Shown in pieces: positions 36,001-50,255 of a stretch of DNA of 64,000 bases. The position numbers and the translations under genes are program-made. Under the pieces are notes generated by a model that was given only the letters and a program-made list of their open reading frames with translations, was not told where the DNA came from and searched no databases. Origin of the DNA: Antennarius striatus (Eukaryota > Chordata > Actinopteri > Lophiiformes > Antennariidae). Position 1 is the stretch's first letter, and each line of letters begins with the position of its first letter. The stretch covers positions 8,697,982 to 8,761,981 of the forward strand of contig NC_090781.1 in the NCBI RefSeq assembly GCF_040054535.1. The letters run 5' to 3'.

Positions 36001-39000
36001 TTTTGTCAGACCACATGTAGACTGTTAGATTCATTTCTTTCTTTTTTGTAAAACCGTCATGGACAAAGAGTTGAGTCTTGGTCTTTGGTGAAATAGTTCC
36101 TGGCATGAAGTCTACAGTTGAGCATGTCATCATCAGGCTGACTCAGCAACTTAGTAATGACTCAAATGACTCTTAACTCCTCTTTACTGGAAACAGGTCA
36201 CTGCCAGTGAATAAGGTATAAGAAAGGCAGAAAACAACTAAGAGCCCACATATCAATGTTGTTACCCAGCAGGATACCTAAAGTGATTTCTGGCCCTGAC
36301 AGCTATAGGTTCAAACATCTGTCCATGTTTAATGTGGACATTCATTCGGCCCATATCAAAGTCAGTCAGCTTCACTATGAAGGGCTAATACTTGTGATCA
36401 ACCAGGATAAACAGGATACTTTCTCACTTGATTTCTGCATGTATAACTTCAGTCCACTTGAGGGCTTTCAAAAGCAATAAGTATATTTTGTGAAATTACC
36501 CCAATCCCCGACAAAGTCAGTGGAGTGAAAGCCCTCAGCGTAATTAGATCAAAAAACATTATTTTAAACTTCAAACAAAGAAGTTCCTTTGTGTCATTTC
36601 TGTCGATTTTTTTCAGTTCATGAAGGAAGAGTACTTATGCTGCTATGTTTTCTTTGCCAGCTACTCATCCTTCATCATCAGTGTAATAAAGTTGATAACA
36701 TTACATCAGACTAAATTCCACACACCCTTGCTGCAGCCACCTATGGTTGCCATAGTCCTCCTCTTACGTTGCTCCCCACCAGACTTCTCCTTTTGGCTTC
36801 TCCCTTCAGGGGTCGCCACGGCGAATCAGTTGCCTCCATCTAACCCTGTCTTCTGCATCCTCTTCTCTCACACCAACTACCTTCACGTCCTCTTTTGCTC
36901 CTCACCAGACTGTTTGTTCCAGTTCATGTATGACTTTTCAGCGTCTTGTGTGTGCCTCTCAATATTGACCTTTCTTGTCTCAGAGTCCCTGTTCTGTCCC
37001 TGTCCTGGATTTTGCTTCAACTTTCTGTGTCTGACCGTGACCTTCTGTTTCCCTACTTGGACTACGTCTACCCATTCTGTGTTCTGTTCTTTGCTGGAGA
37101 CTACTACTTTTGGGTCCAAAAGACGTCCCATCACAAAAAGAGAATAAAAGTCTCAGTTAGATCAAATCAAAACAAAAAAAAAAACAGTGACTGGTTTACT
37201 AAATTAATCAAATCTCGTGCAGAAATATGATCAGAAAATAAGCAAACAAGAATATTCATGATCATCATGTGTTTAAGCTCCAACTCTAGAATCACAAATT
37301 CTTATGCATGCACATTGACAGGATCTTCTGTTTCCCAGCAGCACCAGTCTCAGTGACCTCTGAGCCAGAGTGTCCCTCCACCAGGGAAACCATTTCAGTC
37401 AAGCTGCTGACGGCTGTGCGACCCAGAGGCCTGACGTCCTCGTCGGCAGCTGCTATTGGTCTGTACTCTCAGGAAGAACTGGTCAGCGATCACTGGTTCT
37501 CAGCGCTTAACCTATCAGAGGAGACGGCGGTGTGCACCCACATAGCAGGTACAGGATGTACATCTGCATCTTGAATGTTTGCATTCTGTTTAACATCATT
37601 CCCCTCCCCCTGTGTTTGGCTTGTTGCTTGTTGCAAGTTAATAGTTTGATGAAGAAAATATCAGATGTCGTCTTCAGCGTGGACACCAGAGAGGAAGACA
37701 AACATGGACTATAAAAGTTAAAATATGAAGCAAGGTCCAAACGATGGTAAAGAGAGTTTGCTATGCAACCCGAGGGAATTTTTATTTCGAGATACACCAG
37801 TCTTTCACATTACAAACAGTCTCTCACTGTACTCTGTTGGACTAATCCAGCCTGTAACTGAACAACCCACACTTGTATCCTCCTGATGATGTGTTCACAT
37901 CAGGATAGCAATCATCTGAATATTCTCCAAATATGGACGTGTTTCCCACGTAGCAAACATGATTTTCCCAAACTGACTCTGATTGTATTTCTAGGGCTTC
38001 TTGGTCTTGTCTTATTCTCTGTGACATTTTCCCTCGCTTTCCAGAGTCCCGTGCTATTGAGGCATCTTGGTAATCGAAGCCACTTTCTCACCTGTGCACG
38101 TACCAGTGTTTTCATCCTTTTTGTCTGAGACATATTCACCTTATACATCAGTCAAAGCAGCAAGTTGATTTGGAACAACCAGAGCTCCAGCTTTCCAGGG
38201 AGCGTTGTGCTGTCAATCACCTTGAAGATATTGATTTATTTCTGCCTGAGCTGCTTTAATTGCTGGATGTTGTTTAAGCTCTGCATTCTACTACCTTCCA
38301 AGTCCTTTGATGGGCATCTCCAGCATAGTTGGTCAAGGCTTACCATTGATGTTGAATTTTTCGACAGAGCCAACCTTTCACAGTGGTGATGCTGTGGGAC
38401 TCTGGGTTTGATCTCAATTCTAGCCTATGGGATTAATCAAAAATGTTAAAATCAATACACAGGACTTTAAGAAAGTTTCTTGAAGACATTTCACCCATCT
38501 TCCCAAAGGTTTCGTCAAGTAAACATCTTCAAGACGCTCGATTTAGTGGATTGATTTAAACAAGTTTGGATAACCATGACCTGGATCAGACATGAATGTA
38601 CAACTAACACAAAGATGTCAGAGGATGAAGACGGGATGAAGCAGATAATACCTGGATTGTAGATGAGCTGCAGATGTAGTGGACAGAAGCAGAGAGGGAG
38701 GAAGAGGGAAGAGGAACAGAGGATCAACCTCTGGACTGTAGCTCACCATTAAATTAGTATGCTTACAACATCCCAGCAAATATGTTGGTGTAGAACATTA
38801 CATATAAAATAATGATGCCGCTGTCCAGCTGCAACTAAAATAATCTTGAAAATTAGCGAACAGGCATAACTGAAATTACCAGGATCATTAAATGATGGTT
38901 TAATGGTTCTGAAATTATCTAATTTAATTATTTAATTTCCATCCTTCCCTCCATCTGTCTCTCTTATTAATATTACAGTTGTGCTTGAATCCCTAATTTC

Positions 39001-42000
39001 TTCTAATATATGCAATGAAACATGTAAAACATATCAAACGATATTCAATGCACATTTATTATATTTCTTGACTTTTTTTTGTCTATCTTTAGAAAAATGT
39101 TTGAGTTTGTCATCCCTTTTGGGCTGATTGAGGTTGAAAGAGGAAGAGAAAGTCAGAGACAACAGACTGTCTTCCACCTCGATGGCATTTTAAGTGGACT
39201 CTGAGTTAAAGCAGAGCTCAGTCTTATTTTAGCGGATGGGGGCTGATGAAACCCTCAGACTGATGATAAATTGGCGGTCGGGTTGATGACAGAGTTTAGG
39301 GTGTCCTGAATAAATAGCACAAGGATATCTATTGGAGCATCATATTTCTTCTGGTCTTTTAGAGATCACATTGCAATTTTTTAAAATACAAATTATACAT
39401 GTTTTAAGTGCATAAAAAAACTCAAATGACGAATTTCTTAATCCTAATTCTTTAATCAGTGATCATTAAAACAGTAAATGTTTTCTTTTTCAATTAAATT
39501 CAGTAGCTCCAGTTGTTGCATATCTGATTATCTTTAATTTTGCAAAACAATTAGTTTAAATGATATTGATCTAAAGTCATTCTAATGCAAATATACACAA
39601 ACATTCTTCCGTGGTCTCTGAATGACTACTGGGATCTAAGGGACAATTTTTGATGCACTTCATCTATTAGCAGAAATTTATGAGTAAGTAATTTTCAGCA
39701 AACTGATATTCACATTTATTATCAATAGTGATTGCACACGAAGGAGGGACTTCAGTTTTTTGTTCTTGAAGATCTTGGAGAGAAAAGCAATGGGCGGGGT
39801 TGCAAACAAGATTATTTTGGGCTGTTAGGCCTTTAGACTGCTGAGCGAGCAGGGGGTGGCCATAAACGGCCCAGAGTGGCAAGGGGGAGCGCAGCGGGAC
39901 TGAGAGGGGCACCGGGCGTGAGTGGGAACACAGGAGCAGGAACCAAAATGGCCAGTAAAGGTGAAACTTTAGGCTTAAAAACAAAAGAGTAACTTGTCGT
40001 TGATGTTCAGGTGTTTGCTTACGATCATGAGCTGACTGGAAAGAAATGTGTTTGATTCGATGGAGAAGAGAGAAGGCAGAAGGAAGCTGAGAATGAAGGT
40101 GTGGAGGCTGCTCATAGTTTTCAGTAGTGGGATGAAAGCTGTACCATCAGGGGATACGAGGGAATTAGGCGGCGTTCTCACTTCTATCAGGTATTTTTGA
40201 GATTTAGGTGATGAAGCAGATACGGATCTGTATCAGTGGGCTCCTTCTGAATGAGTAGGGGCCTTGGGGGTTGCATATGAGGCTAGTTTGTTCTGCTGGT
40301 GTTCTTTTTGCAGATAATGTGTCACAAAGGATTCTGATTCTGATATCTTTATCAGCTATGTTGACTTTGATCACAATCACATGTGAGACTGTAAGACTCG
40401 ATGTTCACAAGACCTGGCTCAGATATATAAGGTTAATTTTTAGTTTAGAATGATGTCCGGCTGTGTTGACATAAAGTATAATTTGATATTTTTGTTCTGT
40501 GGTTAGTTGATGGATTAATACCTTGATTGGATTGTTGATTCTAACTTAATACCAAAGACAGCTGTTCAGATGAATGAGTTAAAGTCAGCTGGGGTGGAAT
40601 ATCTCGCTCTGGCACAGATATAGTTTGCTCCTATTTTATTAACACAGTTGTGGAGCAGTGAATTGTGGGTAAACCTGTGAGTCATGTTTTGTTAGACCAG
40701 GCGGTCGTCTCAGCTACACTCCAGGCATCAGTCTGAGCACCTGGGAAAGAAGGACTTAGCTGTTAGAACCGAATGGAGGTCAGCAGTTAATCACTGCACA
40801 CTAACAACTGAGTCAGCGAGATGAGAGCAGCTGACGGAAAGGAGAGACTCCTGAACCTCAAAGCGGGAGGAAGATCTGTAAACTACCTCCATGGCCTCTG
40901 TAGGAAAGACTCTTTACCCAGGACTGGACTAAACCGCTACTCCACTAAATAAGTGGCTAGAAAAGGATGTCGCAATGCTGCTCAGCCATCCTCTGAGATG
41001 GATGGATGTAAAACAATCATTTATAAGGGAATATATTGTCAAATATACTATTTTTTATTTTAATCTGTAAAAAAATCAGCATGAAGATGAGAAAAATGAC
41101 AGACATGCAGATGAGACTCCATCCTGTCCTCAAATACAGTTGCCATGTTTTGAGGTATGATAGAAACTGACATAAATGTTGTCCGTAGATGGAACATTTA
41201 CTTACACATCCTGCCCAGAACAAACCTGTTGGACAGGCATGTTCCACTGCATCGTGGGTTTTAATTATGTGCTTATAAATAACCGCCCTGTTGTCAGTGG
41301 CTTCCCCTTTATTCTGAGGATGAGGATTAACATTTCTGGATGATGAGCACAAGAGCTGTGTCTGTCCGTTGGTGTGCATAAAACAACATGCGAACTGTGA
41401 TGCAGTGTTGAGTTTTTTTGGTTCTTTAATGCAGCTTAAATATCTTTTATTGTCACGTACGGAGACAGAAATGGTGTCAAGGATCACGTGACTCTGGACG
41501 CCTCGGTCGCCACAGCAGCTGTTGCTGGGTGACATAGAAAGACACCAACAGTGTATGGAAAAGGGACGGCTGACAGCCTGATGTCTATCAGCAGGTGCTG
41601 TGAAACACTGCATTTAAATTCTGCTCCACTGCTTCCCTCCCTCTTTCATCTGTGGGATAAATTTAGCCTGAGCCATAGCCTGACTTGTCCTCGATGCTGC
41701 TGCTGTGTTCTTTTATTCTGGGGATGAAAATCCCTCTCGGCCCCATGTCTCCTCCTTCCACGTCTCTGTATCTGCTGTGTCTTCCTGCAGTTTTGCCACT
41801 ATGTTGTTTCACCAACTAGAAAAAAGGTTTTGAGTGCTGTTGTTGCAGCTGCTGAGCCCAAACCAGGGGATATTGATCAAGCCCTAACAGTGTGTAAATA
41901 ATTCGCCAGACTGTTCAAACAGTTGAATTTCTGCATTTTTCAGACATTCAAATCCTAATGTCTGGTTCTGGCGTACATGTTTTTCTACTTCTGTATTCAT

Positions 42001-45000
42001 TCATACTCTCCCTGTTATATTTTCACCGTCCACTGTCCCTGTGTTCTAGTGATGGACCTGATCTACTGGAAGGACACGGAGCGAACGGGCATGGTGCTAA
42101 CAGGGTTGGTGGTGGGCCTGCTGTCCCTGTTCCAGCTGAGCATCATCACCGTGGTCTCCACAGTCTCCCTGGCTGTCATGTGCTTCATCATCTCAGTACG
42201 CATCTACTACCAAGTCCTCTACATTCTCAGCTGGGGCGATGGAGAACACCCCTTCAAGTAAGGCAGACAGTTTTTTTTTTTAAACTATTTACAAAATCTT
42301 TCTCAATTCTAATTCTTAAATTTAACTAAGCATCCTTGCTACATTTAAAGTTTATTGTTTGCTTACGTTGTTGGTGTCCAATACTAAAATATTTGGTTGT
42401 CTCCAATTATCGTAGTTGTTTTATCTGTTAGTAGGAAGTTAGATTCATGTCACTTTAAAGTGTTTTTTTTTATTATTTTATATTAAAACTGTCACCAAAA
42501 TATAGTGTTTATGTAAAGGTTGACTTTATATTACCTTAGTTTTTTTATTTATTGATAAAGTGAATTATATGACACCACATCAGAGACTCATTGTTAAACT
42601 GATGGTTAAACGCCAACCTTGAGCCGATGCCTCCTTCACTGAGCCGCAGTTTCTTGCCATGCTTGTTGCTGCAGTGCATCACAATATTAATTTATAAAAT
42701 TTAAAATATGGAAAACTCCTCATCCTTTGTATGAAAGGACTCAGACTATGAACAAATAAACTCATAGGCAGCGCTAAGAGACATCTGCGCTTTGGTACAG
42801 ACAGGAAATATAATCTATATTATGGCCAGAAATTTTACATCCAGATAACCTGAAGCACCTTAACCTGGTGATGTTAAAAATCAGTCTTTATCAGGACAAA
42901 CACTGACAGAAAAAACTAAAACTTTATGCTCACGCTCTCTGTCTGATTTCCCATCAGGTCATATTTGGACATGGACATCACTTTCAGTGGGGATGACGCC
43001 GATCACTTCATGCAGAAAGCAATCGTCATGACTCTGTCTGCTGTGGACACTCTGAAGAACCTCTTTTTTGTTAGAAACCTCTTTGAGTCTCTTAAGGTGA
43101 GCTACACTAACAAACTAATGTCTACCTGTTTAATTGTGTGTTCTGTCCACTCTCCTCCACTCCCCTCCTCTCCATTCTCAACGATCTGCTTCATCTTTGC
43201 TTAAACTTTGCTTAAACTTTGCTTGCTGGCAGAGTCACGACAGATAATTTACATCAAATCCCAACAAGCAGCCACAGCACATAGGATGTGCTTTGTATGC
43301 GATTTCAGCAATTAGTGCTTAAATTACCAAAGTTAAAAGTTATTTTTCTGGAGACTATTTTATTATGCAGAGTACCTGTGAGTTTAATAAGGACATAGTA
43401 GATGACTTGACTATATGCTAATGGCGGAGTGCAGACCTCCTCCAAGGCCCTAAAATCCCCTTTAACCCCAAACTAATAGAAAATAGGACAAATAATCAAA
43501 AGGTTTCTGAAATAAAAGAACATTAATTTGACATTTTTTACTTTTGAAGAAATATGAAGTGATTTGAACTCATTGCCTTCACTGGTTCTCTTTGAATCGT
43601 GACATGTACGACTAATGACGCATTTACTGCATGTTGGTAATGACGATCACTTTCACTATAAAATAAGACAACTCTGGTGTTCCATTACTTATAACCTTAT
43701 CAAATATCAGCACATTATTACTAATACGGACCAAAAATTCTGTCTGTTGATCCCTAATGAAATGATATATATGTGAATAATAAACAGCAGCAGTTTGTGA
43801 CCAGACCTCAGTGAGTCAGCGTGAGCTGAGCAAGCCTTATACCCCCACAGTGTGAACCCTGACCTCCCCGGTATGTGACACACAGGAGGAGGTACACGGT
43901 GACGCCAGGATACCCATCTGAGACAGGGGTGTCCCATATCAGGGCAGCACCGTATCCTCTGTACGGTCCTGTGACACTGAGATAAAAGGGGAAACACTGA
44001 GGGCCATACTGGGACTCATGCGCTGAGACCCCTGTCTATATTGGGATTAAATTATGGCAAAATAATCTCACTGATTGAATGTAATAGGGCTTCTGAGCAC
44101 CTGTATGCGTCGTTGTTGAGCAGTGACTGCATCCATGCCTCCGTTTTCCCTCTCAGCTCCTCGCTCTGCTCTACCTGGTGACATACCTGGGAGATCTGTG
44201 TAACGGTCTAACTCTGCTCATCATCGGTAAGAAGCAGCCGTCGCCTGCTGGAGACGTGGAATCTACTAACATGCTGTGTGGTCTTCATCCATTTCTCCTC
44301 ATTCCCTTCTCCTTTCCTTCCAGGTATAATCGCTCTCTTCTCTCTGCCACTTTTCTACAGACAACGCCAGGTAACATTTCTTCATCAAGTCTTTATATTA
44401 ATACTCATGCATACGTATGAAAATATGTGTTTTGTTTAATGTGTTTCTCAGGAACAGGTGGACAGCTTTATTGCAAAAATGCAAGCCCACGTTGACAACA
44501 TCAAGGACTTGTGAGTATGGCGCCACCTTCTGGTACAAATTGCTAGCAGTACGGTGGCCTGTGAGTTTATTAATTAATTCATTCATTCATTCATTCATCA
44601 GCTCCTGTGAGTTCAATGCAGCTTTGACTGCAAAAAGAGACAAAACACAAACAACTCAAAGAAAATCTTCCATTTGACAAGGCATCTCTTATAAAGAATT
44701 TTAACACAGTGAAATTATAAAATCTTGAAATCCTGGAAAAAGCTCAGAGAACACAAAATCTCGGAGAGATTGCAAACAATGCCCTGGTCATGTTCGTCAC
44801 TTTTTTTTGTATTCTGAAATGTTTTTGTGGGTTAGTTGAAGCATATTTTTGTATTTTGTGGTTTATTGCAGCTTCCTTATATGATTTAGTCAGAATGTTT
44901 TCTGCCCTTTGTGTTTTTATCCTGTTAAATGCTTTGCCTGAGCTCACTGGTACATGATGGATTCATGAGAACATTCTGTGACACACTTAAAAACAATATA

Positions 45001-45539
45001 ACTAACATATTTAAAATTTGATTTGTTCTGTATTTATGGAACTCACAGGCCACTGCACTTCCTAAAAAGCCCTGTATGGATGACTTTTTGCCACTACAGT
45101 TCAGAAAGTGAAATAATGCTGAACTACATTTAAAATAAGATGAAAAAATACATGAGGATTCTTCCTGTTTTGTCACGTTATTAGCAAAGTGGATAACAGA
45201 ACAAATTTTAGAACAAATTTCATTTCTTTATATTATCTGTGAGACAAAACCTGCCTTACACTTCAACAAACTTGTCTTTATTGATCATTATTGATCATAA
45301 ACAGCCCAAGGACTCATTATTATCACGTCCAGGACTTAGAGGATACTCTTGGGCTTCCTGTGAAGAACATACTCCGGCATATCTCGCATTGAGGACACAT
45401 ATCCCTTATCTGCTCAATCTTCAGTATTGAATAAGCATTGAGTACGCTATTTCTCCTTCACAGCTTCCACAGATTGGCCCAAGGCGGTGGCCCTCCTGTG
45501 GACCCAACTCCTGGTGGTGCCAAACCAAAAATCCAGTAA
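33074..45539 (+). CDS. rtn2: Reticulon 2, complete
   Basis: Ten exons: 33074-33104, 33916-33969, 34263-34844, 37342-37548, 42050-42257, 42958-43096, 44157-44226, 44324-44370, 44452-44510, 45464-45539. Phases agree and give 490 codons plus TAA. RTN2 is an ER membrane-shaping protein whose hairpin helices bend tubules. The N-terminus MGQVLGFSHC and STPDST match human RTN2 (MGQVLPVFAHC, STPDSTEGG), and GTPR..ELTFSYIAI is the RTN2-specific block. The reticulon homology domain starts at residue 292 (DLIYWKDTERTGMVLTGL) with two long hydrophobic hairpins (about 304-342 and 408-445; LLALLYLVTYLGDLCNGLTL). The tail ends GGAKPKIQ, without the basic KxKxE end of human RTN2. A short reticulon-domain isoform could start at the ATG at 42052. 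The exon 4 acceptor is a tandem cagcag. The 34844-37342 intron holds a kinase pseudogene. Confidence 0.92.
35920..36580 (-). pseudogene. HIPK-like protein kinase copy, decayed
   Basis: Minus-strand translation in broken frames gives consecutive pieces of a HIPK/DYRK-type kinase. Around 36427-36460 ALKWTEVIHAEIK matches the catalytic loop (usual HADIKPEN, here followed by a stop). At 36355-36363 the DFG position reads DFD in VKLTDFDMG. At 36105-36130 and beyond, DMLNCRLHARNYFTKDQDST matches the HIPK insert after the activation segment. NLDEIS and DKDKDGRK follow near 35930-35960. Several stops, frame changes and the DFG loss show it is dead. No introns are visible, so it may be a retrocopy or a remnant of the expanded fish HIPK-like family. 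It lies antisense in an rtn2 intron. Confidence 0.62.
36775..36905. repeat. Dispersed fish repeat fragment
   Basis: 'ttctcccttcaggggtcgcc', 'ggcgaatcagttgcctccat' and 'acaccaactaccttca' form a stretch I recognise as a common dispersed teleost repeat, probably a LINE 3' region. The sequence after it (to about 37130), rich in 'gaccttctgtttccctac'-like words, is probably another repeat. Class is uncertain. Confidence 0.5.
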
Positions 45540-46009
45540 ACACTGATGGACAAGGACTTAAAGCAAAGCTCCCAGTTACAGGCTGTTACTCAGATGTCTT
45601 ACCCAGCAGTCTGTGCTTCCAGAGAAACGGAGCTCCAGAGACTGAGGATGGGGAAGGGAGGCTACTTAAATGGACAGTGATGAGGGTCATGCATGGTACT
45701 GTATACTCTAACTGTATCTGAATTACAGGATTGTAGATTGGGCTTTGGTTTGCAATGTAATCGTGGTGTATGACTCCTGACTGATGAGGCTGAAAACACA
45801 GCTTGTTGTATGAAACCACCATTGGAAATATTCAGTGTTTTAATACATGAAAATGAGTCTAGAATTGTCTTTAATAGTTGAGAGCTGCAATCCAAATGAG
45901 GCACATAGACCAGGTATGAGAAGTTCTGTTATGTCAAGGTGAGGTTAGTGAAACGTAGACAGGGGTCATTATTCATTATTCATGGCAGCATAAAATATAG
46001 CAATTAAAG

Positions 46010-46050
<41 letters not shown>

Positions 46051-48855
46051 CGCGCTTGTGTGTGTATGTCATTCCTGATATACAGCTTGTTGAGATGAAA
46101 CCCAAAAGCGATTAAAGTCATTTCTTTCTTTTCCGTTATGTTCTGTTTCTTCAGATCCATGGTCTCACTTTCATTCAGACAAATCATTTAGGTGTTTTTC
46201 AAATTTCCTAATTCATGTTCTAATTCGTATACTGTATTCTAATTTCCCTTCATGGGAGACCCTTTTGATTGGAAATGAGTGATTCTAAAGGTTCTGGGAT
46301 GAATTGATGCTGCAGGAAGTGCTCTCAGATGTGTGGGAATGACAAACAGCAGGTGCCTTTCTAAATGCAGGTTACAGAATCACACAGCAACCTCTTACTA
46401 AAAAAACACTTCTTATTACCTGATCTTTGCCTTCCGTAGATTGGTATTTAGTAAATGAATACTTGTGTAATAGTACATATGCACCATAACTGGGTAAACA
46501 GAACTGTAAGTAGATAATATCTATGAATAATAAGAACATTCAGGATTCTTTGCAACTCCACACCCCCTTTAGTGTTTGCTTTAAAAGCTGTCACCAATAT
46601 GTGTTTGTTCCTCTGCCTTATTATTGCATAATCCTCACAGTTTAATGCAATGGATGCATTAAGTCCTGATATGAAGGATCAGTCTTTACTCGTAATTACA
46701 TATTATTTCATCTACGATCACCACAAACTAATATTTTTTGTATTTGACTGTTGAATGACAATTTTTCGTATTTACTGATATGAAACTGACATTCTGCCAT
46801 GTTACATTACCTTGATTCTAAAGTCACTCAAACTGGAAAAACCAAACATTGCTTGTTTTTGATTCTACTGCAAGGTTTCTTGTCTTGATTTCCTTCCATG
46901 AGGAATTTTACCAAAGGAAGATGAGAGTGAAACTAGACATTCATTTCCTTATATTTATCATCCCAGCGTGGCTTATGCACAGTGGATAATTCACTGAGAA
47001 ATATCTTTTTTAACTGTTTTTAATCTACCTGAATTAATAATTTCCAAAGAGCTGTCATGTTTTATTTCCTGTATGAACGAGACTAATTCAAGGCTGAAAA
47101 GTAACGTCTGATCAAAGGTGCTGTGCATGACGACAACGACAATAATAACAAAAAAATTCCAGCTAATTATAGTCAGTTTAAATATACATGAGAAGTTAAA
47201 TTAAAACAAGGAGTTTTGATGAATGCTGATTGGCCGGTCAAGGATTAATGCTGGTTTGTGATTGCAAATGTCCTCGAAGCCTACAGACCAGTTTGAGTTG
47301 AAACAGACTGAAAACTTAAAGGGACACCAAGAGGATCTTGTTTTTGACAGCCAAATGTCGATCTTGCTCTTAATGGCACAATGCTCTGTATGTAACCATT
47401 GTTACCAGTTAAATAACAGTATTTCACAACAGCTAGAGCAACACAAATATGTGCTGTTAAAAAATAGAAATTTTCTTTTATATACCCAAAATATTGAAAC
47501 ATGACAGTGGACGGAGCAGCATTTTACCCCATAAACATTTTAATTTGAGGTTTCTTCTCTCGGTGTTTGGATTACCCTGTGAGCATCTTCCATTGAAATA
47601 TAACCTACTGCATGGACACATGGACTACACCAGCAAGTCTTCCTTTTCATCCACAATCATAGTTATAGTTGTGGTCGTCTCTATAATGATTTATTTCAAT
47701 GGTTAAAAGCCTTAATGAGGTATGAAGTATTGATCCTAGCATTATTTATCCATATTCCAGGTAAAATAAAAAAAACACGAACATGGTAAGATATCTACTT
47801 TTTCTCCAGATGTCCACTCTTCAACAGCTCTTCCTGTGACCCACATAACCGAAGAAGCAGCTGTAGAGGAGACAAGTACTCTTACTATTAATAGTTGTGA
47901 TTAAAACCATGGTAATAGTAGTGAAATGAGTTGTGGTTCTTTTCTTTTTTAATGAACTCAAAGGCAACTCACAAATACATTTCAAATCTGTACAAGTGTG
48001 ACCATGCATCGACATATACAGATCAGTGTAACACTGTACCTACCCAATAAATAAATCAGCTATTTATACCTTGATGATTAGTGTTAGGGGAGGACTGATC
48101 TAAAAGCCTTTACAATTAAACACTTTCTAAGTCAGTGTTCTCAAACTATTCATTCATTCATAACAAACCAAATTTATTTTCGAAGAAGCAATACATACAT
48201 TGAGTTTTTAGTGTTTTTGTACATAAAATTGTATTTTAGTGTTAGACCAACATTCACATTGTATTTGTACCAAAACAAACTTATTTGAATTGGATTAAAA
48301 CCTCAGCCAGTATTGGACTGTAGTTTATTATGGCAGGTGACTGTTGTCTCATCCCTGTTAGAATCTGCTGCAGCCACGATCAAAGTAAATACATACGTGC
48401 TTTTAAAAAATGCTATTTGTGTTAGCATTGCTAGTTTTCAACACTAAGACAACCCTGAAAAAAGACACGGCTGCTCTGACAATCCAGCTGCAGACCCATA
48501 GGAACAACTGCAACATCCTGCGACACCCCTGAATTCAAAATTTTACCATGACTTACTTTCATAGGTCAGGGTCATGTAATAAAAAACCTATTATCCAACA
48601 TGTAACTGGTGCATTTGTCATTAGGTTTCAGACATGTGTACCTAAAATGGTATAAAAGTTCAAATGACTTTGACCTAGTTTTGTAAGGTCAAGTTTGTGA
48701 TCTACTCTTCATCCCTTTGCCTCCCTGATTATAATCACTCTTGTTTGGTCTTTCTGTCATATTTGGTTCCTGAAATATGTGCAAAAATATCTCAGGATAG
48801 ACTAGGCAGTCAGAGGCAACATCCAATGACACCATAGATCAAATCTAGTGCATTC
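45540..48855. other. rtn2 3' region and flank, no further gene seen
   Basis: Includes the rtn2 3' UTR, whose end could not be fixed (a variant signal ATTAAA is at 46003-46008). A (TG)n run is at 46011-46048. The remainder to 48.86 kb is AT-rich with no exon recognised; 48540-48855 looks like an old repeat. Confidence 0.5.
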
Positions 48856-48863
48856 ATCTATGT

Positions 48864-50018
48864 CAGGGGTATTCAATTGCAAGTCATGGAGGTCCTGTTA
48901 TAAAAATTTCCTCTTCGCAAAAGGTCCGAACCCAAGTCGAGTTTGTGTCTTATAGCTGGTCCCTATGTCCACATTATCATTTATTATAAATTTTCAATGC
49001 AGGTTATGTTTAAATTTGTGCACAGCTAGCTCTTTGACCTCACCATAAATAAAAGTAAACCCAGGTAATTAAATTTCAAACCTTTATGTTAGGTTGAAGA
49101 ACACACAAACCTCAGAATTAAAAATAAAGTGTAAAAAGCTGAATAATACTTTTTCTTGTAAATTAAATACATCCCAGCCTAAAGAACTGAGGCCTAAACT
49201 TCAAGTAAAAAAATATTTACATGTTCAGAAAGCATAAATAAAAACTGGCTCTTTCAGGGGGAAAATGCAAACAGAACTTTCTTTGTGAGAGAAAGGGGCA
49301 TGTGGCCTGCCAGTAATTTACTTGTGCACAAGGTTACTTGTGCAAAAGGTGTGCACAGAGCGCACCTTGACTCTTTTGGAAAGCTCCCACTGTTTGGCAC
49401 AGCCCCCCTCTTTTTTTCCCCCACCATGACAAGGTGGTGGAAAAAGAGAGGGTGGTGGTGTCTGTGGCGATAGAGACCACCCGCTTCAGTTCTATGTCCC
49501 CCTTTGTCAGCATCTTATTGCTGCATACATGTCCCCTCCTCTTGTGTGTGTTAGTGGTGTTACACCCAGCAAAGAGGTCCTTGTCTTTGTGAAGGAACCT
49601 GACACACACAAAAGCTGGACATTACCAGTAACATCTGTAGACTCCTCAGTGTCCACAGATGTGCATGGTGCTCTCTGAATAGCTGCATCAAGATGTTAAC
49701 ATTTCTGATTTTCTGTTTGCTGTTGAAGCTGACATTGGGAGTTTTTCCACACATCTCATCTTTCTGTTTTCCCCTCAAACAATGTGTCAACAACAGCGTT
49801 TAAGCACTTATTCACAACTGTCCCATCACTAAAAGATGTTTTATGTTGATCTGATTGGCTGAACTGAGTGGCGCTACTACCGTATTAACTGGAGGAGCAG
49901 CGCCCGCCGTCTGTCGCCGTGACCGTAAGTAAAAATGCGCAAAGAAAATCTACTCTCGTGAATTTATCATGAAGTGGTCACAGATCCGGAACCTTGGTCC
50001 GACATTTGGTGACCCCTG
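48864..50018 (-). mobile_element. hAT-family DNA transposon, decayed
   Basis: The ends are CAGGGGTATTCAA on the left and, reversed, CAGGGGTCACCAA on the right, typical hAT termini. They are flanked by ATCTATGT (48856-48863) and ATCTATCG (50019-50026), an 8-bp duplication with two changes. Inside, minus-strand frames keep pieces of a hAT transposase of the type with 'ELKRVVSIATD.....MVGEKRG' (seen as IELKRVVSIATD, then SWWGKKRGG and FQKSQGALCAH, around 49340-49500). The central part is short and broken, so it is inactive. Confidence 0.72.
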
Positions 50019-50255
50019 ATCTATCGTCTTACTCACACTGGCCTTCGCCCTCGTCTTTCTATCGTATGCAGTTCCTGAGTGTACAAAAGTTGAAATATGA
50101 CCTTGACCTACCTGCCCGACTAACTTGTTTTTTGTTTCATCTTTTTTATCTACAATATCTGTGAAGATATTTGGTTGACGAACGGACGTACATACGAACA
50201 CACGAACACTGACAATGACATCACCAGTTCCATCCATCCATCCATTCTCTTCCGC

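Noticed and set aside
41017-41613. 198-codon minus-strand frame with a hydrophobic C-terminal part, inside an rtn2 intron
   Set aside because: No family resemblance, no codon pattern or splice context that supports a gene, and it ends in low-complexity AT-rich DNA. Probably chance.
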